A stretch of 12,424 bases of DNA from Acidobacteriota bacterium (lineage in GTDB: Bacteria > Acidobacteriota > Blastocatellia > Pyrinomonadales > Pyrinomonadaceae), in contig SXVE01000091.1 of the NCBI GenBank assembly GCA_005790265.1, positions 1 through 12,424 on the forward strand, in the 5' to 3' direction. The notes under the pieces were generated by a model. The model ran no database searches. It saw only the letters and a program-made list of their open reading frames with translations, and was not told the origin of the DNA. Positions 7,361 to 12,424 of this stretch are shown here, one piece after another (within the stretch, counting starts at the first letter, position 1; every line of letters begins with the position of its first letter). A program made the translations under genes and the position numbers.

Positions 7361-7566
7361 TAGATGAGCGGTCGAAAGCGCGGCGCGGGAATCGGTTTGC
7401 CGTTCGCTTCGGCGGCTTCGAGCCAGGCTTTTTTCGCCTTTAACACTTCGCTCAACGCTTCTTCAGGCGTTTCGCCGAAAGCCGAACAATTTTTTAAATC
7501 CGGAATGTCGGCGATGTAGCCTTCATCATCGTCGCTGTAAAATAAATTAACGTGATAATCCCTCAT
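7348..7566 (-). CDS. hicB: HicB-family antitoxin, short form
   Basis: A 72-residue protein matching the HicB N-terminal domain: YHVNLFYSDDDEGYIADIPDL, then the C(S/T)xxGxTxEEAL region as NCSAFGETPEEALSEV (26-41), a helix KAKKAWLEAAEANG, and the closing GKPIPAPR (56-63). HicB binds and blocks the HicA ribonuclease. The protein ends right after the proline motif, so the C-terminal ribbon-helix-helix or HTH DNA-binding domain of longer HicB proteins is absent; autoregulation by DNA binding is therefore doubtful. The start overlaps the hicA stop as ATGA at 7563-7566, implying coupled translation. Its 3' end overlaps the convergent wecB gene by 13 bases. Confidence 0.88.
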   Translation of the reverse strand: MRDYHVNLFYSDDDEGYIADIPDLKNCSAFGETPEEALSEVLKAKKAWLEAAEANGKPIPAPRFRPLIYQAA

Positions 7567-7817
7567 TGTTCGTCCTCCGCCTGTAAATTATAGCGTTCGA
7601 TCAACTGCAAAAGTTGTTTCAATTGATACGGCTTTATTTTTCCTTTGACGTTCTGCAAATTCACCAACTCGGAAATCTGCGGGTGAACGAGAATATGATG
7701 GCTGCCACTGATGCGGTCGAGACGAAAGCCAAACAACTCTGCACAAGTCGTTGCATCCGTAAAACTTATGTTTTTTGAACCCGACAAGAGCTTTTTGAGA
7801 AGTTTGGTTTTCTTCAT
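7563..7817 (-). CDS. hicA: HicA-family mRNA interferase toxin
   Basis: An 84-residue protein with the HicA double-stranded-RNA-binding-like fold. It shows the features expected of the family: KKLLKKL-type N-terminal helix, GFRLDRISGSHHILVHP with the conserved catalytic His in GSHH (H40/H41), and KGKIKPYQLKQLLQLIE as the C-terminal helix (58-74). In the family, HicA cleaves mRNA and tmRNA independently of the ribosome until neutralised by HicB. A GGTG Shine-Dalgarno element sits just before the ATG. The gene begins only 14 bases after the rhodanese stop, so it is probably read from the purF-rhodanese transcript, at least in part. Its central segment (LVNLQNV) departs from the more usual basic strand, but all key positions look intact. 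Confidence 0.9.
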   Translation of the reverse strand: MKKTKLLKKLLSGSKNISFTDATTCAELFGFRLDRISGSHHILVHPQISELVNLQNVKGKIKPYQLKQLLQLIERYNLQAEDEQ

Positions 7818-7831
7818 CAGTCACCATACGT

Positions 7832-8332
7832 TTATTTAGCAGGCGCGCTTTCCATCGGATAGCCTGCGTCTTTCCAGGCTTTCGTGCCGCCGAGCAGGGC
7901 AAATGCGTTTCCAATTCCTTTTTCTTTTAATTTAGCAACCAGACCGGCGCTTGTGTGTTCGCTCGGTCAGGAACAGTAGGCAATAATTTTTTTGCCCGTC
8001 GGAATTTCCTTGTATTTCGCTTCAAAAGCCTCCATCGGCATGTTGATCGCGCCTTTGATATGTTCCTGTTTGTAAGCGGTTTCGGCGCGCGTGTCCACAA
8101 AAACCACGTTGCCGGCGTCGAATTCTTTTTTCGCATCAGCCAGATTGACGCGCGGCGCATCATCCTCGTGACCGTGCGAATCGGTTTGCGCGGCGGCATT
8201 ACTGGTTGCCGTCGAAGCCGTGTTGGTCGCTCGCGCCGTTTCGACTTTGAGCGGCGGTGCTGGATTCTGACAAGCCGTTAAAACGCCCAAACCGAGCATT
8301 AAACCGACTGTCGTCGTTAATAAAATACGCAT
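7832..8332 (-). CDS. Rhodanese-domain lipoprotein with in-frame UGA (candidate selenoprotein)
   Basis: Reading the TGA at 7967-7969 as an amino acid gives 166 residues. The N-terminus is a lipoprotein signal with lipobox LTAC (Cys21), so the protein should be anchored on the periplasmic side. A threonine/alanine linker with a DSHGHEDD segment (51-58) leads to the rhodanese domain: VFVDTRAETAYKQEHIKGA (78-96), catalytic loop AYC with Cys120, then S121, UGA at 122, PSEHTSAGLVAKLKEKG, and the closing ALLGGTKAWKDAGYP (145-159). Rhodaneses transfer sulfur from donors to thiophilic acceptors through the first loop cysteine. Homologues of this type usually read YCxCP, so UGA stands where Cys is expected. 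If UGA is a stop, the product is a useless 121-residue fragment ending inside the active-site loop. GGAGG at 8339-8343 is a strong ribosome-binding site and fixes the start. It follows purF by 65 bases. Confidence 0.85.
7934..7969 (-). promoter_or_regulatory. SECIS-like hairpin downstream of the in-frame UGA
   Basis: Counting the U of UGA as 1, bases 19-36 fold as AGCG + CC, loop GGUCU (25-29), GG, bulged U32, UGCU, with one G-U pair. This has a bulged U in the upper stem and G as the first loop bases. The loop begins 21 nt after the UGA, inside the range used for bacterial SECIS elements as I recall it. The E. coli fdhF SECIS has the same GGUCU in its loop. A competing hairpin pairs GACCG (7968-7964) with CGGUC (7946-7942). 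Folding strength and SelB binding are untested. Confidence 0.45.
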
Positions 8333-8364
8333 TTGTTACCTCCAAAATAATCTGAAAAATACGA

Positions 8365-8401
8365 TTAACAACCAGCGTTTTTATTCGTCGCTCGTCGTTA
8401 A
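8365..8401 (-). terminator. Hairpin at the purF 3' end, possible weak terminator or attenuator
   Basis: On the minus-strand RNA, 8401-8389 pairs with 8377-8365 at 12 of 13 positions (one G-G mismatch, one G-U), around an 11-base AT-rich loop. It is followed within four bases by UAUUUUU. The stem includes the purF stop codon. Because the rhodanese ribosome-binding site follows closely, it may reduce rather than end transcription into the rhodanese-hicAB genes. Confidence 0.4.
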
Positions 8402-9804
8402 ATGTTTATACTATTATCAATTGTCGGTTCGCCGCCCGCAACCTGCGTCGGATATTTTCCGTTCCAGCAGGCGACGCACGCCGTCTCGTTTTCCATTCCA
8501 ATCGCATCGAGCATTCCTTCGAGCGAAAGATAGCCGAGGCTGTCGGCTTCGATGTAGCGGCAGACTTCGGCGACCGACATTTGCGCGGCGATCAAATCGG
8601 CTTTGCGCGGCGTGTCCACTCCGTAATAACACGGCGAAGCGGTCGGCGGACACGAAATTCGCATATGAACTTCGCGCGCTCCGGCTTCTCTGACCATCTG
8701 CACGATTTTTTTCGAGGTCGTGCCGCGAACAATCGAATCGTCAACCAAAACGACGCGCCGCCCGTTGATTAAATCTTTGATCGGATTGAGTTTAAGGCGC
8801 ACGCCGAACGAGCGAATTGATTGCGACGGCTCGATAAAAGTGCGCCCGACATAATGATTGCGAATAATCGCCTGCCGGTAATTGATGCCCGATTGTCTGG
8901 CGTAACCGATTGCCGCCGCAACGCCCGAATCCGGCACGGGAACGACCAAATCAGCTTCAACCGGATGTTCAACGGCGAGCTGTTTGCCCATCTGATGTCT
9001 CGATTGATTGACCGAGCGACCGAAAATAATCGAATCGGGGCGCGAAAAATAAACGTGTTCAAACGCGCAGACCGATTTTTTCTTGGCGGCAAACGGAAAA
9101 GACGAATGCAAACCGTCTTCGTTGATAACGAGCATTTCCCCGGCTTCGACTTCGCGGATGTATTCGGCATCAATCAAATCGAACGCGCACGTTTCCGACG
9201 CGACGCACCACGCGCCGTTTAATTTTCCGAGCACCATCGGACGAAATCCGCGCCCGTCGCGCACGGCGATCAAAGCGTTCGGCGTCAAGAAAAGCAGCGA
9301 AAACGCGCCTTCGGTGTCCTGCAAAACTTTCGCGACGGCTTCGACCGCATCACCGGCTTCGGTGCGCGCAATGCCGTGCAAAATCGTTTCCGTATCCGAA
9401 GTCGAAGAAAAAATCGCGCCCGCGCGCTCGAGTTCGACGCGTTTTTGCGCCGCATACGGCAAATTCCCGTTGTGACAAACCGCGATTTGTCCGTGCTGGC
9501 AAGTGACGGCGAACGGCTGCACTTCTTTAATCGTGTTTTTTCCGGCGGTCGAATAACGCGTGTGTCCGATGGCGCTGACGCCGGTCAAGCTGCGCAGAAC
9601 ATCCTCGGTCAAAACATCGGAAACCAAACCTTTCGAGCGAAACTGATGCAAATCGTCGCCGTCGCTCGAAACGATGCCGCACGCTTCCTGTCCGCGATGC
9701 TGCAATGCGAAAAGTCCGAGCTGCGTCAAAGTCGAAGCTTCGCGATGCCCGTAAATCCCGAAAATGCCGCATTCTTCGTGAAACTTGTCTAATGAAAAAT
9801 CCAT
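8398..9804 (-). CDS. purF: Amidophosphoribosyltransferase
   Basis: A complete 468-residue enzyme of the Bacillus type, catalysing the first step of purine synthesis: PRPP plus glutamine to phosphoribosylamine. An 11-residue propeptide precedes Cys12 in EECGIFGIYG, the N-terminal nucleophile exposed by self-cleavage. The glutaminase domain shows RGQEACG (38-44), GHTRYSTAG (80-88) and CHNGNL (110-115). The phosphoribosyltransferase domain has VVPVPDSG (287-294), NHYVGRTFI and the PRPP loop VVLVDDSIVRGTT (351-363). Cys246, Cys392, Cys443 and Cys446 (CVACWNGKYPT) match the four ligands of the 4Fe-4S cluster known in the B. subtilis enzyme. The ATG at 9804 gives the normal propeptide; a GTG at 9828 would start inside the adjacent palindromic repeat. 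No other pur gene is beside it. Confidence 0.97.
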   Translation of the reverse strand: MDFSLDKFHEECGIFGIYGHREASTLTQLGLFALQHRGQEACGIVSSDGDDLHQFRSKGLVSDVLTEDVLRSLTGVSAIGHTRYSTAGKNTIKEVQPFAVTCQHGQIAVCHNGNLPYAAQKRVELERAGAIFSSTSDTETILHGIARTEAGDAVEAVAKVLQDTEGAFSLLFLTPNALIAVRDGRGFRPMVLGKLNGAWCVASETCAFDLIDAEYIREVEAGEMLVINEDGLHSSFPFAAKKKSVCAFEHVYFSRPDSIIFGRSVNQSRHQMGKQLAVEHPVEADLVVPVPDSGVAAAIGYARQSGINYRQAIIRNHYVGRTFIEPSQSIRSFGVRLKLNPIKDLINGRRVVLVDDSIVRGTTSKKIVQMVREAGAREVHMRISCPPTASPCYYGVDTPRKADLIAAQMSVAEVCRYIEADSLGYLSLEGMLDAIGMENETACVACWNGKYPTQVAGGEPTIDNSINI

Positions 9805-9811
9805 TACAATT

Positions 9812-9898
9812 ATTTTGCCACAGAGCACACCGAGAACACAGAGCGAAAGAACTTTTATAAAAATCTCTGTGAAATCGGTGTGCTCTGTGGCTAAAATC
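9812..9898. repeat. Palindromic repeat, CACAGAG type, copy A
   Basis: The core arms GCCACAGAGCACACCGA (9817-9833 and 9875-9891) pair perfectly over 17 bp. After three mismatches the stem resumes with CACAGAG (9837-9843 and 9865-9871), leaving a 21-base AT-rich loop. It fills the gap between purF and the methyltransferase gene. Read on the minus strand, its GATTTTAG end supplies the last codons and the TAG stop of that gene. Copy B at 12102-12182 has the same orientation. Confidence 0.93.
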
Positions 9899-12095
9899 CT
9901 AAAGCGTGTCTAAGACGATTGAGCAATATCAAAAGATGCGCGTCCTGAATTTCATCGAGAATGTTTCGCAAAACCCGCAAACTGAAAATTTTCAAATCCG
10001 TTTCGTCAAGATTTTTTGCATCAATCTCAACTGCAAAAGGATAAACAACTTCGGGCGTAATGCCGGCGCTCGTGAAATAACTTCCGCCGAGTTCCCGCGT
10101 TTCATTAATCGAGATTTTGAAATCCTTCAGACACTTTTCGCGCAAAAAATCTTTCACATCGAATTTGTGTTTGATTGATTTCGGTAAACGCCACGCCGGA
10201 ACGCACGCGAGCCGCGAACTGCCCGTAAATCTTTGCGGCGCGGGCAGATCGCGGAATTCGATTCCGACCAGGATTTCGTTTTCAACCCGAAAAAACGGAA
10301 TTGCGGCAACGGTGTTTTTGCTGAAGTTTTTCGGAACGACGTATTCAAATTCAGTTTTTGAAATCGTTTTGTTTGCCGCATTAATTTCAACGAATTCGCT
10401 TTTCTCGAGTTTGAGAAAGCTGTTTTCCTTCAGCTCAATCTGCTCAAACGCTTTATAACTTCCAGCTTCAAAATCAGCTTCAATTTTTCCCGAAAAATTT
10501 TGTGGAACCGGTTTAATCGTCGCGCCGATCCACGCGCTCGCCGAGCGATTTAATTGTCGCAAAAGCCGGTAAATATTGATTTCCAGCCGCGCGTCGAACA
10601 TTCCGCCGACGTGCGAGGCGCGCAGAATTTGCAGGGCGTCGAGTTCGCGGACAACTCCCGCGCTGTTAAATTGCGTGTAATTTTCAATCGTCTGCGGCGG
10701 CTTTTCAAACGGCGCGATTTTTACCAGAAAACTTTCGACGCGCTCGTCAATTCCGCCCGGCGATGTGAAATAAAAATTCGGCTCGCTGATTTCTAAAATT
10801 TCATCGGCGGCGAGATTGGCGCGTTTAGACAATATTTCGTTTACCGCGTCGCCGCGTCGCCGGGTTGCCGCGTCGCTGATTGCGCTGATCGGCTCGGTCA
10901 AATAACCGGAATAATTGGCGCGATTGAGGTTTTTCTCATCTGTTTGCGCGTTGACGATTGGGCGCGGGAAATCTTTTTTAGCGAGAACAAAAATCTGCCC
11001 GTTTTCCGTTTCAAACCACGGCAAAAGATCAATCGTTTGATTCGGTCGTTCGGCGAGTTCGTAAATTTGCGCGGTCGTTTTGTGGCGATAAGCTTTGAGT
11101 TTAAGAAAAGATTTTTCGTTTAGCTTTAAATCTTTTTTTGACTTTTCCGACAACTGAACGCCTTCGTTACCGGCGATTTTTTCGCCGACAATCAAATAAT
11201 TGGTCGGCGGAAACGTCAACGATTTTCCGTTCGCATTCGACAGGTAAAACTTATTCGCAAACCGATTTTCGACGATCCACGAATTCCAGAGCGGCATTGA
11301 AACCACGATGCGCAAATTTTCTTTTTTGAAAGTTTCCTCGAAATCAATTTGCGAAAAATAAGTATATTCTTCGATTAATTCGGGCGACCAGTGATCGCGG
11401 TAATCTTTCCGCAAAACGAATTCGGCGGCGTAGCGCAGAGTCGTTTGAAAGCGCGAAAAATGCGGACGCGGGCAATCGAGTTTTAGATACGAAACGGATT
11501 CGTTGCGATTCAAACTGCACCGAAAATCTCTCGCGAAAACTTCAAACAGCGCGGCGGTCGAAAGTTCGCTGATTGCGCCTTCGCTTGCGCCGTCTTCGTT
11601 TGGTAAATCTAAAAAGACAAGTTTTTCCGCATCGTCCGGCACGACGAAATCGCGAATGATTAAAACGCCGCCGGTTTTTAGCTGCGCGATTTGATTGTGC
11701 AGAGTTTTGTAGATTTGCGTGATGTCGTAATCGTTAAAACTCGTGACGTGATGCAGAACCGACGAATCCAAAATGCCGTCGAGCGAGTTTGGCGGAAAAA
11801 CATTATCGGCAATATCGCCGACCGCGAAAGAGAGATTTTCCGCCTTGTAATGTTTCTGCGAATATTCGACCGTCACCGGATTGATGTCCACGCCGACAAG
11901 CTGCAAATCACGATAAAGTCTGGCTAAATCAAATGTTCCGCTGCCCGAACCGCTGCCCATATCGGCAATCGTTCCGTGAGAAGGAAAATGCGCCGTCGTC
12001 AGCGCGATTTTCTGCTGCATCGAAGCGTCCATTCCGGCGAAATATTCTTCGTATTCCGAAATGTCGCCGCGATCCTGTTTGGCGTATTTGTTCAT
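9891..12095 (-). CDS. SAM methyltransferase fused to a duplicated Nudix-like module
   Basis: A 734-residue soluble protein. Residues 1-305 form a class I methyltransferase: motif I ADMGSGSGSGTFDLA (44-58), acidic GVDINP (68-73), GDIAD (93-97), the LDGILDSSVLHHV strand (105-117) and LKTGGVLIIRDF (139-150). The remainder holds two diverged copies of one module, about 324-516 and 553-734. Matching landmarks are NEKSFLKLKA/KENSFLKLEK, PWFETENGQIFVLAKKDFPRP/PFFRVENEILVGIEFRDLPAP, NFYFTSPGGIDERVESFLV/GSYFTSAGITPEVVYPFAV and FDARLEINIYRLLRQL/QDAHLLILLNRLRHAL. The YxSPG-x3-E-x3-F strand and DA(K/R)-rich terminal helix recall the ADP-ribose pyrophosphatase branch of Nudix enzymes. The catalytic box (REXXEE) is not preserved: the copies read AVNEILSKRANL and FLREKCLKDFKI. 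A binding or regulatory role is therefore more likely than hydrolysis. The methylation substrate is unknown. No clear Shine-Dalgarno site precedes ATG 12095, and repeat copy B starts just upstream. Confidence 0.82.
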   Translation of the reverse strand: MNKYAKQDRGDISEYEEYFAGMDASMQQKIALTTAHFPSHGTIADMGSGSGSGTFDLARLYRDLQLVGVDINPVTVEYSQKHYKAENLSFAVGDIADNVFPPNSLDGILDSSVLHHVTSFNDYDITQIYKTLHNQIAQLKTGGVLIIRDFVVPDDAEKLVFLDLPNEDGASEGAISELSTAALFEVFARDFRCSLNRNESVSYLKLDCPRPHFSRFQTTLRYAAEFVLRKDYRDHWSPELIEEYTYFSQIDFEETFKKENLRIVVSMPLWNSWIVENRFANKFYLSNANGKSLTFPPTNYLIVGEKIAGNEGVQLSEKSKKDLKLNEKSFLKLKAYRHKTTAQIYELAERPNQTIDLLPWFETENGQIFVLAKKDFPRPIVNAQTDEKNLNRANYSGYLTEPISAISDAATRRRGDAVNEILSKRANLAADEILEISEPNFYFTSPGGIDERVESFLVKIAPFEKPPQTIENYTQFNSAGVVRELDALQILRASHVGGMFDARLEINIYRLLRQLNRSASAWIGATIKPVPQNFSGKIEADFEAGSYKAFEQIELKENSFLKLEKSEFVEINAANKTISKTEFEYVVPKNFSKNTVAAIPFFRVENEILVGIEFRDLPAPQRFTGSSRLACVPAWRLPKSIKHKFDVKDFLREKCLKDFKISINETRELGGSYFTSAGITPEVVYPFAVEIDAKNLDETDLKIFSLRVLRNILDEIQDAHLLILLNRLRHALGF

Positions 12096-12101
12096 TCGGG
12101 A

Positions 12102-12182
12102 AATTTGCCACAGAGAGCACAGAGACCACAGAGAAAATTTAATAAAATCTCCGTGAACTCTGTGTTCTCTGTGGCTAAAATC
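12102..12182. repeat. Palindromic repeat, CACAGAG type, copy B
   Basis: Arms 12107-12133 and 12149-12175 pair at 23 of 27 positions around a 15-base AT-rich loop. The left arm consists of 9-base units (CCACAGAGA, GCACAGAGA, CCACAGAG). Both copies A and B share ATAAAA(A)TCTC(T/C)GTGAA around the right half of the loop and end GGCTAAAATC, so they are homologous and in the same orientation. This copy occupies the gap between the methyltransferase start and the fumarylacetoacetase stop. Confidence 0.93.
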
Positions 12183-12424
12183 TTATTCGGCGGGCAGAAT
12201 TCGCCCGCGACATTCGCCGAAGCCAATTCTGCGGAAACCTTCGCGCTCGCAAAAGCCGCGCATAATAATTTCGTCGCCGTCTTCGAGAAATCTTCGCGTT
12301 TCGCCGTTCGGCAGTTCAATCGGTTCTTTGCCGCGCCACGTTAATTCCAAAAGACAGCCGCGTTCGTCTTTTTCTTTGCCGGAAACGGTTCCGGTCGCCA
12401 TTAAATCGCCGGTTTGCAAATTAC
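12183..12424 (-). CDS. fahA: Fumarylacetoacetase, C-terminal 80 residues (cut by window edge)
   Basis: The frame is open at the right edge, so the start and catalytic core lie outside. The visible part begins NLQTGDLMATGTVSG, a conserved segment near the end of the FAH fold, then LLELTWRGKEPIELPNG, the turn RRFLEDGDEIIMRGFCE, and ends FGECRGRILPAE. This matches the C-terminus of fumarylacetoacetase proper (which has the ELxWxGxxPI and FLxDGDE motifs) rather than the shorter FAH-family isomerases and hydratases. The enzyme performs the last step of tyrosine and homogentisate degradation, giving fumarate and acetoacetate. The TAA stop is seven bases from repeat copy B. The rest of a tyrosine-degradation operon might lie beyond the window. 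Confidence 0.9.
   Translation of the reverse strand, partial: NLQTGDLMATGTVSGKEKDERGCLLELTWRGKEPIELPNGETRRFLEDGDEIIMRGFCEREGFRRIGFGECRGRILPAE

Noticed and set aside
7588..7914. 108-residue minus-strand frame across hicA and the rhodanese end
   Set aside because: It is a shifted reading of two recognised genes: its middle is out-of-frame hicA and its start is out-of-frame rhodanese. No family resemblance is seen.
7942..7968. GACCG/CGGUC hairpin directly overlapping the UGA as the SECIS element
   Set aside because: Its loop starts only seven bases after the UGA and begins with A, so it does not fit bacterial SECIS rules as well as the GGUCU hairpin, which uses some of the same bases.
9805..9828. 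GTG start for purF at 9828
   Set aside because: It would add eight residues encoded partly by the palindromic repeat and lengthen the propeptide beyond the Bacillus-type 11 residues.

Overview
This window carries twelve protein-coding genes and four conspicuous intergenic palindromic repeats. It looks like the chromosome of a free-living, moderate-GC, Gram-negative bacterium. A Sec signal peptide and a lipobox lipoprotein are present. The style of the dispersed palindromes (CACAGAG, CACGAAA and AGTAAGC units) and the hypothetical proteins suggest Acidobacteriota, possibly Blastocatellia. That placement is an inference from style; the window contains no rRNA or other marker that fixes it.

Layout. 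Bases 1-2296 (plus strand): the 3' part of a phospholipase D-type cardiolipin synthase, then an endonuclease/exonuclease/phosphatase (EEP) family protein, a pairing also seen in the E. coli ybhP-clsB locus, then a small DUF2227-like membrane protein. Bases 2320-4622 (minus strand): a secreted protein of unknown function and a helical-repeat protein of unknown function, separated by a strong AT-rich hairpin. Bases 4838-7360 (plus strand): a nucleotide-sugar dehydrogenase broken by a one-base frameshift, then wecB (UDP-GlcNAc 2-epimerase). Together these would make a UDP-uronic or mannosaminuronic acid sugar for surface polysaccharide. A heptamer-built palindrome fills the gap between them. Bases 7348-12424 (minus strand, in transcription order): the 3' end of fumarylacetoacetase, a large methyltransferase fused to a duplicated Nudix-like module, purF, a rhodanese lipoprotein, and hicA-hicB.

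The most notable object is the rhodanese lipoprotein. Its reading frame meets a single in-frame TGA two codons after the catalytic cysteine, and the remaining 44 codons of a well-formed rhodanese domain follow in the same frame. The family commonly has Cys at that position, and a bacterial SECIS-like hairpin with a GGUCU loop lies 21 nt downstream. It is therefore a candidate selenoprotein, with a nonsense mutation or base-call error as the alternatives. The second is the 734-residue protein: an N-terminal SAM methyltransferase followed by two diverged copies of a Nudix-like module whose catalytic box is eroded. Third, two homologous palindromic elements in the same orientation flank that gene, and one of them supplies its stop codon.
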